Part shown: piece after piece, positions 24,493-33,463 of the stretch
Layout: every line of letters starts with the position of its first letter
How positions within the stretch are numbered: position 1 is the first letter of the stretch
Assembly: GCF_000830005.1 (NCBI RefSeq)
Contig: NZ_CP010407.1
Coordinates: 1,965,001 to 2,029,000, forward strand
Origin: Streptomyces vietnamensis
GTDB taxonomy: Bacteria > Actinomycetota > Actinomycetes > Streptomycetales > Streptomycetaceae
Length of the DNA: 64,000 nucleotides
Reading direction: 5' to 3'
Notes under the pieces: model-generated
Database searches by the model: none
Told to the model about the DNA's origin: nothing
The model's input: only the letters and a program-made list of their open reading frames with translations
Made by a program: the position numbers and the translations under genes

Positions 24493-25880
24493 GCCGCGTC
24501 AGCAAGCCGTACGAGATCGTCGAGCGGGCCCTCGAGCTGTCCCGCGCCGACGGGTGTGTCGTCATCGCCGACGAGGAGTCCTCGGCGAATCTGCGCTGGG
24601 CGGGCAACGCGCTCACCACGAACGGCGTGACCCGGGGCCGCACCCTCACCGTCATCGCGACCGTCGACGGCGCCCAGGGCACCGCCTCCGGTGTCGTCTC
24701 GCGGTCCGCCGTGACCGTCGACGACCTGGAGCCCCTGGTCCGGGCCGCCGAGGCCGCCGCCCGTGCCGCCGGGCCCGCCGAGGACGCGCAGCCGCTGGTC
24801 GAGGGCGTGCCCGCCTCGCCCGACTTCACGGACGCCCCGGCGGAGACCTCGTCCGCCGTCTTCACCGACTTCGCCCCGGCGCTCGGCGAGGCCTTCGCAC
24901 GCGCGCGTGCGGGCGGCCGCGAGCTGTACGGCTTCGCCAACCACGAGCTGACCTCCACCTACCTGGGCACGTCCACGGGGCTGCGGCTCCGCCACGACCA
25001 GCCCAACGGGACCCTGGAGCTCAACGCCAAGTCCCCCGACCGTTCGCGCTCCGCCTGGGCCGGGCGCTCGACCCGGGACTTCAAGGACGTCGACCCGGCC
25101 GCGCTCGACGCGGAGCTCGCGACCCGGCTCGGCTGGGCGGAGCGGAGGATCGAGCTGCCCGCCGGCCGGTACGAGACGCTGCTGCCGCCGACCGCCGTGG
25201 CCGACCTGCTGATCTACCAGCTGTGGTCCTCGACGGCCCGGGACGCGGTGGAGGGCCGGACGGTCTTCTCCAAGCCCGGTGGCGGCACCCGGCTCGGCGA
25301 GACGCTCTCCCCGCTGCCGCTCACGCTGCGCAGCGACCCGAACGAGCCGGGCCTCGAGTCCTCGCCGTTCGTGATCGCGCACTCCTCCGGCGACGACTCC
25401 TCCGTCTTCGACAACGGTCTGCCGATCGGGCCGGTCGACTGGGTGAAGGCCGGCGCCCTGGCGCACCTGATCACCACCCGGCACACGGCGGGGCTTACTC
25501 GTTTGCCCGTGGCGCCGGGAGCGGGGAACCTGATCCTGGACGGCGGCGGCGAGCGCTCCCTCGAGGAGATGGTGGCCGCGACGGAGCGTGGCCTGCTGCT
25601 GACCTGCCTCTGGTACATCCGCGAGGTCGACCCGGCGACGCTGCTGCTGACCGGGCTGACCCGGGACGGCGTCTACCTCGTCGAGAACGGCGAGGTGGTC
25701 GGCGAGGTGAACAACTTCCGGTTCAACGAGTCGCCGGTGGACCTGCTGTCGCGGGCCTCGGAGGCGGGTCGTACGGAGAAGACGCTGCCGCGCGAGTGGA
25801 GCGACTGGTTCACCCGGGCCGCGATGCCCGCCCTGCGGGTGCCGGACTTCAACATGAGCTCGGTCAGCAAGGGGGTCTGA
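24489..25880 (+). CDS. tldE: TldE/PmbA-family protein (TldD partner)
   Basis: A 463-residue PmbA/TldD-superfamily protein that lacks the HExxxH motif, as expected for the non-catalytic TldE half of the TldD/E protease. Family blocks visible include [16 protein letters not shown] near 35 and [15 protein letters not shown] near 345. It overlaps tldD by 4 bp. A short stretch at 25493-25508 uses rare codons for this genome (CTT ACT CGT TTG), unlike the rest of the gene; it falls in a loop and does not break the frame. The gene ends 58 bp before tyrS. Confidence 0.93.
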   Translation: MSRVSKPYEIVERALELSRADGCVVIADEESSANLRWAGNALTTNGVTRGRTLTVIATVDGAQGTASGVVSRSAVTVDDLEPLVRAAEAAARAAGPAEDAQPLVEGVPASPDFTDAPAETSSAVFTDFAPALGEAFARARAGGRELYGFANHELTSTYLGTSTGLRLRHDQPNGTLELNAKSPDRSRSAWAGRSTRDFKDVDPAALDAELATRLGWAERRIELPAGRYETLLPPTAVADLLIYQLWSSTARDAVEGRTVFSKPGGGTRLGETLSPLPLTLRSDPNEPGLESSPFVIAHSSGDDSSVFDNGLPIGPVDWVKAGALAHLITTRHTAGLTRLPVAPGAGNLILDGGGERSLEEMVAATERGLLLTCLWYIREVDPATLLLTGLTRDGVYLVENGEVVGEVNNFRFNESPVDLLSRASEAGRTEKTLPREWSDWFTRAAMPALRVPDFNMSSVSKGV

Positions 25881-25938
25881 CCCCCATAGACTGATCGCGA
25901 CAACTTGTTCCCCTGAGCATCACGAGGAGACGGACGAC

Positions 25939-27207
25939 GTGACGGACATCGTCGACGAGCTGAAGTGGCGCGGGCTGTTCGCCCAGTCCACCGATGAGGA
26001 CGCACTGCGCAAGGCTCTCGCGGACGGTCCCGTCACGTTCTATTGCGGTTTCGACCCGACCGCGGCCAGTCTTCACGTCGGCCACCTGGTCCAGGTCCTC
26101 ACCGTCCGCCGGCTCCAGCAGGCCGGGCACCGGCCGCTGGCGCTGGTAGGCGGGGCCACCGGGCAGATCGGTGACCCGCGGCCGACGGCCGAGCGCACCC
26201 TGAACGACCCCGAGACGGTCGCGAACTGGGTGAACCGGCTGCGCTCTCAGATCGAGCCGTTCCTCTCCTTCGAGGGGGAGAACGCGGCGGTCATGGTGAA
26301 CAACCTGGACTGGACCGCCGGGATGTCGGCGATCGAGTTCCTGCGGGACATCGGCAAGCACTTCCGGGTCAACAAGATGCTGACCAAGGACTCCGTGGCA
26401 CGGCGCCTGGAGTCCGAGCAGGGCATCAGCTACACCGAGTTCAGCTACCAGCTGCTCCAGGGCATGGATTTCCTGGAGCTGTACCGCCGCTACGGCTGCA
26501 CGCTCCAGCAGGGCGGCTCGGACCAGTGGGGCAACCTGGTGGCCGGCCTCGACCTGATCCACCGCCTGGAGCCGGGCGCCGAGGTCCACGCGCTCGCGAC
26601 CCCGCTGATGGTCAAGGCGGACGGCACCAAGTTCGGCAAGACCGAGGGCGGGGCCGTCTGGCTGGACCCGGAGATGACCACGCCGTACGCGTTCTACCAG
26701 TTCTGGCTGAACGTGGACGACCGGGACATCTCGACGTACATGCGGATCCTGTCCTTCAAGTCCCGCGAGGAGCTGGAGGAGCTGGAGGAGCAGACCGCCG
26801 AGCGGCCGCAGGCGCGGGCCGCCCAGCGGGCCCTGGCCGAGGAGCTCACCACCCTGGTGCACGGCGCCGAGCAGTGCGCGGCCGTCATCAACGCCTCCAA
26901 GGCGCTGTTCGGGCAGGGCGACCTGGCCGAGCTGGACGAGCCGACGCTCGCCGCCGCGCTCTCCGAGCTGCCGCACGCGCGCGTGTCCGAGCTGGGCCAG
27001 GTCGTGGACCTGTTCGCCGAGGTCGGTCTCGTCGCGAGCAAGTCGGCGGCGCGGCGCACGGTGAAGGAGGGCGGTGCCTACGTGAACAACGTGAAGGTGA
27101 CCGCCGAGGACGCCGTGGTGTCGGCGGAGGAGCTGCTGCACGGCCGCTGGCTGGTGCTGCGGCGCGGCAAGAAGAACCTCGCGGCGATCGAGTTCGCCGG
27201 CGAGTAA
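25939..27207 (+). CDS. tyrS: tyrosyl-tRNA synthetase
   Basis: A 422-residue class I aminoacyl-tRNA synthetase. The HIGH-equivalent HVGH is in [15 protein letters not shown] (about 38-50), tyrosine-pocket residues are in YCGFDP and YQLLQGMDF, and the KMSKS-equivalent is KFGKT at 231-235. The C-terminal S4 RNA-binding domain (about 355-420) has [17 protein letters not shown] and [12 protein letters not shown]. The GTG at 25939 follows GAGGAGACGG. A TAGACT hexamer near 25886 could be its own -10 just past tldE. No T-box leader is visible in the 58-bp upstream gap. Confidence 0.97.
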   Translation: MTDIVDELKWRGLFAQSTDEDALRKALADGPVTFYCGFDPTAASLHVGHLVQVLTVRRLQQAGHRPLALVGGATGQIGDPRPTAERTLNDPETVANWVNRLRSQIEPFLSFEGENAAVMVNNLDWTAGMSAIEFLRDIGKHFRVNKMLTKDSVARRLESEQGISYTEFSYQLLQGMDFLELYRRYGCTLQQGGSDQWGNLVAGLDLIHRLEPGAEVHALATPLMVKADGTKFGKTEGGAVWLDPEMTTPYAFYQFWLNVDDRDISTYMRILSFKSREELEELEEQTAERPQARAAQRALAEELTTLVHGAEQCAAVINASKALFGQGDLAELDEPTLAAALSELPHARVSELGQVVDLFAEVGLVASKSAARRTVKEGGAYVNNVKVTAEDAVVSAEELLHGRWLVLRRGKKNLAAIEFAGE

Positions 27208-27219
27208 GGATCATGGCGG

Positions 27220-27257
27220 GAGGCCCGGTACGTGCGCGGTGCGCCGTACCGGGCCTC
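27220..27257. terminator. terminator between tyrS and the GlsB-type gene
   Basis: A 13-bp perfect stem GAGGCCCGGTACG / CGTACCGGGCCTC with a 12-nt loop, between two convergent genes. Confidence 0.75.
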
Positions 27258-27267
27258 CTCCCGTCTC

Positions 27268-27543
27268 TCAGGCGTGCCGTCTGCCGCCCTTGACCGAGAC
27301 CCACAGCATGTCGCCCACGCCGACCACGGCGATGGCGCCGATCAACTGGAGCAGATGCCGGGTCCAGTCGATGCCCCGGGTGTCCTCGACTCCGATCCAG
27401 CCCGCCACCGCGTTGCCGAGCACACTGCCGAGAATGCCGAACACGGTCGTCAGCCACAACGGGATCTGCTGCTTCCCCGGCAGGATCGCCTTCGCGATCA
27501 GACCGAGGACGAATCCCACGATGATCGCCCACAACCAACCCAT
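27268..27543 (-). CDS. GlsB/YeaQ/YmgE-family small membrane protein
   Basis: A 91-residue protein with three hydrophobic spans and the glycine-rich pattern GWLWAIIVGFVLGLIAKAILPG, typical of the transglycosylase-associated/GlsB-YmgE family. The family is stress-induced in many bacteria, but its action is unknown. The ATG at 27543 has AGGAGG just upstream, overlapping an in-frame GTG at 27549 that I reject because it would sit inside the ribosome-binding site. The 170-bp divergent gap to 27713 holds its promoter. Confidence 0.88.
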   Translation of the reverse strand: MGWLWAIIVGFVLGLIAKAILPGKQQIPLWLTTVFGILGSVLGNAVAGWIGVEDTRGIDWTRHLLQLIGAIAVVGVGDMLWVSVKGGRRHA

Positions 27544-27712
27544 CGCCACCTCCTAGTGCGCGTGTGCGCCCAGTCTCGGCCCATCGGCCATACGGCGCAT
27601 GTCGGGCGGCACCGTACGTGCCCCGGTCTCGTGGGCCGCGGAGGGCGGGCGTACCGTGGAACCAGGTCCGGACCGGGGAGGGTCCGGCACGACCTGTGGG
27701 CGGTGAACGGCG

Positions 27713-28039
27713 ATGCTGAAGCATGGCGGGACCGAGGTCTTCCGGATCACGGGGGCCCGGCAGGGGCTCGCCGACGACGTGCGGGGGCGGCAGCGGCGCT
27801 ACGTCATCTCGATGACGGTGCGGACGCTCTCCGTGATCGCCGCGACGGTGCTGTGGAACGTCGAGCGGCACGTGGCCTTCGTGGCGCTGGGCCTGGGGCT
27901 CCTGCTCCCCTACATCGCGGTGGTGATCGCCAACGCGGGACGCGAGAGGGCTCCGTCCCTTCCCTCCACCTTCGTCCCCACTCCGGTGCGTCCCGCGCTC
28001 GACCCCCCGAACCTCAAGAAAACCTCAGATCAATCATGA
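27713..28039 (+). CDS. DUF3099-family membrane protein
   Basis: A 108-residue protein with two membrane spans (about 30-50 and 53-72: SVIAATVLWNVERHVAF and GLGLLLPYIAVVIAN). A positively charged N-terminal segment (DDVRGRQRRYVISM) fits the DUF3099 pattern. It has a Pro-rich cytoplasmic tail. The function is unknown. The ATG at 27713 was taken because it begins the conserved region. It is followed by a hairpin at 28116-28151. Confidence 0.8.
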   Translation: MLKHGGTEVFRITGARQGLADDVRGRQRRYVISMTVRTLSVIAATVLWNVERHVAFVALGLGLLLPYIAVVIANAGRERAPSLPSTFVPTPVRPALDPPNLKKTSDQS

Positions 28040-28115
28040 CGATCCGGTGCACCGCACCCCAGGCGCCGTGACATACTGCCTACGCGCTCCGCATCCCCCG
28101 TCGGAGCGACGGACC

Positions 28116-28151
28116 GATGCCGGGCAGCTCCCCCCGTGGCTGCCCGGCATC
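28116..28151 (+). terminator. terminator after the DUF3099 gene
   Basis: A 13-bp perfect stem GATGCCGGGCAGC / GCTGCCCGGCATC with a 10-nt loop, followed by GCTGTTGCT. It lies directly before the GTG at 28174, which argues against any earlier start for the next gene. Confidence 0.75.
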
Positions 28152-28173
28152 GCTGTTGCTGGACAATGATCAG

Positions 28174-28392
28174 GTGAGCGAAGAGAAGCCGATCTGTTCC
28201 GCCAAGGGGTGCCGCGCCGACGCCGTCTGGGTCCTCGCGTGGAACAACCCCAAGCTGCACACGCCCGAGCGGCGCAAGACCTGGCTCGCGTGCGAGGAGC
28301 ACCGCGAGCACCTCTCCCAGTTCCTGGGCGTACGGGGCTTCCTGAAGGACGTCGTCCCGCTGGCCGAGTGGGAGTCCGAGGAGACCCCCTAG
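28174..28392 (+). CDS. small putative zinc-binding protein
   Basis: A 72-residue soluble protein. It has a CSAKGC pair at about 7-12 and a CEEH pair near 42-45, spaced as a possible Cys3His metal site. The middle WVLAWNNPKLHTPERRKTW is rich in aromatic and basic residues. It is a short, very conserved-looking actinobacterial protein; I recall it sometimes carrying a misleading acetone carboxylase label. The GTG at 28174 was chosen because the upstream frame is occupied by a terminator hairpin. No function is assigned. Confidence 0.8.
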   Translation: MSEEKPICSAKGCRADAVWVLAWNNPKLHTPERRKTWLACEEHREHLSQFLGVRGFLKDVVPLAEWESEETP

Positions 28393-28417
28393 ATCTCAGC
28401 CAGACCTCAGCCAGACC

Positions 28418-29407
28418 TCAGCCGCCGATCGCCGACATCGGGCGCTCGGGCTGGAGGAAGCTCGGGTCGTCGAGGCCGGAGCCGGCCTTCTTGCCCCACA
28501 TGGCCTTCTTCCAGAGCTCCGCGACCGTCTCGTCCGGGGCGTCCGAGCGCAGCGCGGCCCGCAGGTCCGTCTCCTCGGTGGCGAAGAGGCAGGTGCGCAC
28601 CTGTCCGTCGGCGGTGAGCCGGGTGCGGTCGCAGGCCCGGCAGAACGGGCGGGTGACGGAGGCGATGACGCCGACCGTGTGCGGTCCGCCGTCGACGACC
28701 CAGCGCTCGGCGGGGGCCGAGCCGCGCTCCTCGGATCCCTCGGGCGTGAGGGTGAAGCGGGTGCGCAGGGACTCCAGGATGTCCCCGGCGGTGATCATGC
28801 CGTCGCGCTTCCAGCCGTGCTGGGCGTCCAGGGGCATCTGCTCGATGAAGCGGAGCTCGTACCCCTCCTCCATCGCCCAGGCGAGGAGGTCGGGGGCCTC
28901 GTCGGCGTTGAGCCCGGGCATCAGGACGGCGTTGACCTTGACCGGGGTGAGGCCGGCCTCGCGGGCGGCGGCCATGCCGTCGAGGACGTCCCGGTGGCGG
29001 TCGCGCCGGGTGAGGGTCTTGAAGACCTCGGGGCGCAGGGTGTCCAGGGAGACGTTGACCCGGTCCAGGCCTGCCGACTTGAGGGCGGCGGCGGTGCGCT
29101 TGAGTCCGATGCCGTTGGTGGTGAGGGACATCCGGGGGCGGGGCTCCAGGGCGGCGCAGCGCTCGACGATCCCGACGAGGCCGGGGCGGAGCAGCGGCTC
29201 GCCGCCGGTGAAGCGGACCTCGGTGACGCCGAGGTCGGTGACCGCGATGCGGATCAGGCGGACGATCTCGTCGTCGGTGAGCAGGTCCGGCTTGGCGAGC
29301 CACTGGAGGCCCTCCTCCGGCATGCAGTACGTACAGCGCAGATTGCACCGGTCCGTGAGCGAGACGCGCAGGTCAGTGGCCACACGGCCGTAGGTGTCGA
29401 TGAGCAC
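28418..29407 (-). CDS. moaA: GTP 3',8-cyclase (molybdenum cofactor biosynthesis protein A)
   Basis: A 329-residue radical SAM enzyme that makes the first intermediate of molybdopterin. The N-terminal [4Fe-4S] motif is CNLRCTYC (Cys21, 25, 28), and FTGGEPLLRPG is the GGE motif. A second C-terminal cluster site reads FCRACDRTRLTADG...C near 255-275, and the chain ends in the GG dipeptide needed for activity. The GTG at 29407 has GGGAGGGGG upstream; the longer upstream frame runs into the symporter operon. It is alone in this window: no other moa genes nearby. Convergent with the small zinc protein at 28174. Confidence 0.96.
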   Translation of the reverse strand: MLIDTYGRVATDLRVSLTDRCNLRCTYCMPEEGLQWLAKPDLLTDDEIVRLIRIAVTDLGVTEVRFTGGEPLLRPGLVGIVERCAALEPRPRMSLTTNGIGLKRTAAALKSAGLDRVNVSLDTLRPEVFKTLTRRDRHRDVLDGMAAAREAGLTPVKVNAVLMPGLNADEAPDLLAWAMEEGYELRFIEQMPLDAQHGWKRDGMITAGDILESLRTRFTLTPEGSEERGSAPAERWVVDGGPHTVGVIASVTRPFCRACDRTRLTADGQVRTCLFATEETDLRAALRSDAPDETVAELWKKAMWGKKAGSGLDDPSFLQPERPMSAIGG

Positions 29408-29501
29408 TGTGGGCCCCCTCCCCGTTGTCCGGATGCGTGTGCTGTCGAGCCTACGTGAGCGCACGGACAACGAGCAGGGCAGATTGTCACGAGGACCGAC
29501 G

Positions 29502-29533
29502 CGGCCGCGTCGTAGAACTCTACGACGCGGCCG
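29502..29533 (-). terminator. terminator after the symporter gene
   Basis: A 13-bp perfect stem CGGCCGCGTCGTA / TACGACGCGGCCG with a 6-nt loop, 27 nt beyond the symporter stop on the minus strand. It separates that operon from moaA. Confidence 0.75.
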
Positions 29534-29559
29534 TCGGGCGGATGCGGAACGTATACGGC

Positions 29560-31185
29560 TCAGTGCGCTCCGACGCCGGTGAGGGACTTGACCTCCAGCT
29601 CCGCGTACTTGCCCTCGTCCGGCCTCTCCTTGGAGAGGACCGAGCCGAGCCAGCCGAGCAGGAAGCCGAGCGGGATGGAGACGATGCCGGGGTTCTCCAG
29701 CGGGAACCAGTAGAAGTCCACGGTCTTGAACATCGACGTGGGCTTGCCGGAGACGACCGGCGAGAAGAGCACGAGGACGACGGCGGAGACCAGACCGCCG
29801 TAGATCGACCACAGCGCGCCCTGGGTGGTGAACCGCTTCCAGAAGAGCGAGTAGAGGATCGTCGGCAGGTTGGCCGAGGCGGCGACCGCGAAGGCGAGGG
29901 CGACCAGGCCGGCGACGTTGAGGTCGCGGGCGAGGGCGCCGAGCGCGATGGAGACGATGCCGATGAAGACGGTCGCCCAGCGGGCGGCCTTCACCTCCTC
30001 CTGCTCGGTGGCCTTCCCGCGCCGGATGACGTTGGCGTAGATGTCGTGGGCGAAGGACGAGGAGGAGGCCAGGGTCAGGCCGGCGACGACGGCGAGGATG
30101 GTCGCGAAGGCGACGGCGGAGATGACGGCGAGGAGGATCGCGCCGCCGGTGGAGTCGGGTCCGCCGCCGATCTCCAGGGCCGCGAGCGGGGCGGCCGTGT
30201 TGCCGGCCTTGTTGGAGGCGACGATGTCGCCGTTCTTGAGGAGGGCGGCGGCGCCGAAGCCGAGGACGATCGTCATCAGGTAGAAGGCGCCGATGATGCC
30301 GATGGCCCAGTTGACGGACTTACGGGCGGCCTTGGCGGTCGGCACCGTGTAGAAGCGGATCAGGATGTGGGGCAGGCCGGCGGTGCCGAGGACGAGCGCG
30401 ATGCCGAGCGAGAGGAAGTCGAGCTTGGAGGTGGCGGTGGCGCCGTACTTGAGGCCGGGCTCCAGGAATGCGTCGCCCTTGCCGCTGTTGGTGGCGGCCG
30501 CGCCGAGCAGCTCCGAGACGTTGAAGTGGAACTTGAGGAGGATGAGGAAGGTGATCAGGAGCGTGCCCGCGATGAGCAGGACCGCCTTGACCATCTGCAC
30601 CCAGGTGGTGCCCTTCATGCCGCCGATCGTCACGTACACGATCATCAGGAGGCCGACCAGGGCGACGATCCCGACCTTGCCGCCGTCGCTGGTGATGCCG
30701 AGCAGCAGCGAGACGAGGACGCCCGCGCCCGCCATCTGGGCGAGCAGGTAGAAGATGGAGACGACGATCGTCGAGGTGCCGGCGGCGGTGCGGACGGGCC
30801 GCTGGCGCATCCGGTAGGCGAGGACGTCGCCCATGGTGAACCGGCCGGAGTTGCGCAGCGGTTCGGCGACCAGGAGCAGGGCGACGAGCCAGGCGACGAG
30901 GAAGCCGATCGAGTACAGGAAGCCGTCGTAGCCGAAGAGGGCGATGGCTCCGGCGATGCCGAGGAAGGACGCGGCGGACATGTAGTCGCCGGAGATCGCG
31001 AGGCCGTTCTGGAAGCCGGTGAACTGGCGTCCGCCGGCGTAGAAGTCGGCGGCGCTGCGGGTCTGGCGGCCGGCCCAGACGGTGATGACGAGGGTGGCGA
31101 CGACGAAGGCGCCGAACAGGGCGATGATCAGGGGCCGGTGCTCGGTGGTGGCGTTGCCGGCCGCGAGCAGGACGGGGGTGCTCAT
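29560..31185 (-). CDS. actP: cation:acetate symporter (SSS family)
   Basis: A 541-residue sodium:solute symporter with about thirteen spans. It has RSAADFYAGGRQFTGFQNGLAISGDYMSAASFLG near the N-terminus, the SSS sodium-motif region characteristic of ActP/MctC carriers that import acetate and other short monocarboxylates. The upstream DUF485 gene overlaps its start by 4 bp (ATGA), the same pairing as yjcH-actP in E. coli. That context favours acetate over other SSS substrates, but pyruvate or propionate uptake is possible. It is terminated by the hairpin at 29502-29533. Confidence 0.9.
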   Translation of the reverse strand: MSTPVLLAAGNATTEHRPLIIALFGAFVVATLVITVWAGRQTRSAADFYAGGRQFTGFQNGLAISGDYMSAASFLGIAGAIALFGYDGFLYSIGFLVAWLVALLLVAEPLRNSGRFTMGDVLAYRMRQRPVRTAAGTSTIVVSIFYLLAQMAGAGVLVSLLLGITSDGGKVGIVALVGLLMIVYVTIGGMKGTTWVQMVKAVLLIAGTLLITFLILLKFHFNVSELLGAAATNSGKGDAFLEPGLKYGATATSKLDFLSLGIALVLGTAGLPHILIRFYTVPTAKAARKSVNWAIGIIGAFYLMTIVLGFGAAALLKNGDIVASNKAGNTAAPLAALEIGGGPDSTGGAILLAVISAVAFATILAVVAGLTLASSSSFAHDIYANVIRRGKATEQEEVKAARWATVFIGIVSIALGALARDLNVAGLVALAFAVAASANLPTILYSLFWKRFTTQGALWSIYGGLVSAVVLVLFSPVVSGKPTSMFKTVDFYWFPLENPGIVSIPLGFLLGWLGSVLSKERPDEGKYAELEVKSLTGVGAH

Positions 31186-31556
31186 GCGTCGCCCTCCATA
31201 CGGGTTCTGATGGCCTCGGCCTTGGGGTCGAGCCGGTTCGCCGCGTGCCGCGAGTAGAGCCAGGCGATGAGGAACGTGGTGAGGAACTGGCCGAGGCCGA
31301 GGACGAGGGCCACGTTGATGTTGCCGAAGAGCTTGGTGCCCATGAAGCCGCCCGCGTAGTTGGAGAGCAGCACGTACAGCAGGTACCAGGCGATGAAGGC
31401 CAGGGTGAGGGGGAAGGCGAAGGAGCGGTAGGTACGGCGCAGTTCGCCGAACTCCTCGCCCTCCTGCACCTCGATGAACTGCTCCGTGGTGGGCGACGCG
31501 GGACCGTGGTCGGTCTCCGTGCCGTTTCTGGGCGGCGGCGGTGCTTCGGTAGCCAC
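31182..31556 (-). CDS. DUF485-family membrane protein (YjcH-like symporter partner)
   Basis: A 124-residue protein with a Pro-rich N-terminal 40 residues and two membrane spans (about 57-78 and 92-112) separated by NYAGGFMGTKLFGNINVAL, the DUF485 signature. It is co-translated with the symporter. The GTG at 31556 was chosen over an earlier in-frame start at 31595 because GAGGAG lies 6-7 nt upstream and the product begins MATEAPPPP. Members are thought to support the SSS carrier; the mechanism is unknown. Confidence 0.9.
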   Translation of the reverse strand: MATEAPPPPRNGTETDHGPASPTTEQFIEVQEGEEFGELRRTYRSFAFPLTLAFIAWYLLYVLLSNYAGGFMGTKLFGNINVALVLGLGQFLTTFLIAWLYSRHAANRLDPKAEAIRTRMEGDA

Positions 31557-31730
31557 GGAATCTCCTCGTGACGCGGGGGCGGACGGCGTGGTCAAGGGGG
31601 CCTCACCAGGGGTGCGGGAAGCGGGGCTCCGAGCGGAGCTCCTCCCCTGCCCAACGGCACGGAGCGGGAAGCGAAGCGGTTCAACCGGGGGATTTCCTTG
31701 AACAGATCTTCATGAAGTCTTCTCAACTCA

Positions 31731-31760
31731 TTGAAGGTTCGGGAAGATCAGCGATAGCTT
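31731..31760 (+). promoter_or_regulatory. putative promoter of the subtilisin-like protease
   Basis: TTGAAG (31731-31736) and TAGCTT (31755-31760) are 18 bp apart within an unusually AT-rich 100-bp stretch (31690-31790). The gap from 31557 to 31829 otherwise shows nothing but this stretch and a GAAG-type repeated motif. Confidence 0.45.
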
Positions 31761-31829
31761 CACTCGTCATGCACCTGTCGGCGCGTAAACCCGCGCGCGG
31801 ACAGTACATACGGATGATGTGGAGAACCC

Positions 31830-33368
31830 ATGGCTCATCTGGGATCGAGGCGCGGCCGAGCTCTCGCTCTGCCGGTAGGTCTCGCGCTCACGGCCTCGCT
31901 CGGCTTCCTGGCCCCCGGCGCCGCCTCCGCCGCGGAACTGAGCGACGCTCCGGCCACCGTGGCCTCTTTCAGCGGCCCGAAGCTCTCGTACGTCGTCAAC
32001 GTCGAGGGCGGCCGCTGGACCGCCGACTCCGTGCGGAAGTCGATCGCCGCCGCGGGCGGCGAGGTGGTCATCTCGTACGACCAGATAGGCGTGATAGTCG
32101 TCCACTCGCAGAACCCCGAGTTCGCGAAGACGATCCGTCAGGCGCGTGGCGTCCTGTCGGCCGGCGCGACCCGCACCGCCCCGCTCTCCGTCCAGTCCGA
32201 CGACTCCGTCGACGAGGGCGCGCAGGCGCTGTCCGCCGCCGAGGCGAAGGCGGCCGCGGCCGCCGCCACGGACGGTCAGGACCCGCTGGAGCCCCTGCAG
32301 TGGGACCTCCCGGCGATCAAGGCCGACAAGGCGCACGAGAAGACGCTCGGCAGCAGCAAGGTCACCGTCGGCATCATCGACACGGGTGTCGACGACACCC
32401 ACCCGGACCTGGCGCCGAACTTCGACGCCTCCAAGTCCGCCAACTGCGTGACCGGCGTGGCGAACACCACCGCCGGCTCGTGGCGTCCGAACAAGGGCGA
32501 GAGCGACCACGGCACGCACGTCGCCGGCACCATCGGCGCCGCCAAGAACGGCATCGGCGTCACCGGTGTCGCGCCGGGCGTGAAGCTCGCCGGCATCAAG
32601 GTGTCCACCCCGGACGGCTTCTTCTACACCGAGGCCGTGGTCTGCGGCTTCGTGTGGGCGGCCGAGCACGGCGTCGACATCACGAACAACAGCTACTACA
32701 CCGACCCGTGGATGTTCGCCTGCAAGAACGACGAGGACCAGAAGGCCCTCATCGAGGCGGTCACCCGGGCGACCCGCTACGCGGAGAAGAAGGGCACGGT
32801 CAACGTCGCCGCGGCCGGCAACTCCAAGTTCGACCTGGCGGCCGACAAGATCACCGACACCAGCAGCCCGAACGACACCACGGCGGTCACCCGTGACGTC
32901 GACCCGTCGCAGTGCTTCGACTACCCGGCCATGCTGCCGGGCGTCGTGACGGTCTCCGCGACCGGCGCCAAGGGCCTGAAGGCGTCCTACTCCAACTACG
33001 GCATGGGCGTCATCGACGTCGCCGCCCCCGGTGGCGACCGCACCGAGTACCAGACCCCGGACGCCCCGGCGGTCAACGGCCGCATCCTGTCGACCACGGT
33101 CGACGGCGGCTACAACTACAAGGCCGGTACGTCGATGGCCTCGCCGCACACCGCCGGTGTGCTCGCGCTGCTGAAGTCGACGCACCCGCACGCCAGCCCG
33201 GCGGCGCTGAAGGCGCTGCTGTACGCGCAGGCCGACGAGCACGCATGCACCAACCCGTACGACATCAACGGTGACGGTGTCGTCGACGCGGTCTGCCAGG
33301 ACGGCGCGGACAAGAAGAACGGCTTCTACGGAGCCGGCATCATCGACGCGCTGGCCGCCGTGAAGTAA
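31830..33368 (+). CDS. secreted S8 (subtilisin-like) serine protease
   Basis: A 512-residue exported protease. The signal peptide is residues 1-34 (ALALPVGLALTASLGFL, cleavage at ASAA-E). A propeptide follows to about 165. The catalytic triad is Asp184 (IIDTGVDDTHPDL), His227 (DHGTHVAG) and Ser435 (GTSMASPH), and the oxyanion Asn is in AAAGNS near 331. Four Cys may form disulfides. A DINGDGVVDAV segment near the C-terminus resembles a dockerin/EF-hand calcium loop. It probably acts in nutrient proteolysis or mycelial remodelling. It stands alone, with a strong terminator after it. Confidence 0.95.
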   Translation: MAHLGSRRGRALALPVGLALTASLGFLAPGAASAAELSDAPATVASFSGPKLSYVVNVEGGRWTADSVRKSIAAAGGEVVISYDQIGVIVVHSQNPEFAKTIRQARGVLSAGATRTAPLSVQSDDSVDEGAQALSAAEAKAAAAAATDGQDPLEPLQWDLPAIKADKAHEKTLGSSKVTVGIIDTGVDDTHPDLAPNFDASKSANCVTGVANTTAGSWRPNKGESDHGTHVAGTIGAAKNGIGVTGVAPGVKLAGIKVSTPDGFFYTEAVVCGFVWAAEHGVDITNNSYYTDPWMFACKNDEDQKALIEAVTRATRYAEKKGTVNVAAAGNSKFDLAADKITDTSSPNDTTAVTRDVDPSQCFDYPAMLPGVVTVSATGAKGLKASYSNYGMGVIDVAAPGGDRTEYQTPDAPAVNGRILSTTVDGGYNYKAGTSMASPHTAGVLALLKSTHPHASPAALKALLYAQADEHACTNPYDINGDGVVDAVCQDGADKKNGFYGAGIIDALAAVK

Positions 33369-33390
33369 TAAGCGGTACGGCACGGTCGGA

Positions 33391-33422
33391 GGGCCCTGGT
33401 GTGGTGTGCCACACCAGGGCCC
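33391..33422 (+). terminator. terminator after the protease gene
   Basis: A 14-bp perfect stem GGGCCCTGGTGTGG / CCACACCAGGGCCC with a TGTG tetraloop followed by TTTCG, 22 nt after the stop codon. Confidence 0.85.
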
Positions 33423-33437
33423 TTTCGCGTGGCACTC

Positions 33438-33454
33438 GTGGCACTGAGTGCCAC
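33438..33454. promoter_or_regulatory. palindrome just upstream of the CoA-transferase gene
   Basis: GTGGCACT and AGTGCCAC are inverted around a single G, ending 9 bp before the ATG at 33464. Another GTGGCACTC half-site lies directly before it (33429-33437). The position in the 5' leader would let a bound repressor, or an RNA hairpin, block expression. Confidence 0.4.
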
Positions 33455-33463
33455 ACTGTGATC

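Noticed and set aside
24480..25880. RiPP maturation cluster around tldD-tldE
   Set aside because: No precursor peptide or modifying enzyme seen nearby; tldDE are widespread housekeeping protease genes followed by tyrS.
25880..25938. T-box riboswitch before tyrS
   Set aside because: Only 58 bp lie between tldE and tyrS and no T-box sequence or specifier stem is visible.
29402..29812. MoaA starting further upstream at 29812
   Set aside because: The upstream part has no radical-SAM similarity and overlaps the symporter; the GTG at 29407 has a good ribosome-binding site and fits the family start.
29425..31257. 610-residue plus-strand frame opposite the acetate symporter
   Set aside because: Asp/Gly/Glu/Val-rich antisense shadow; the minus strand encodes a clear SSS symporter.
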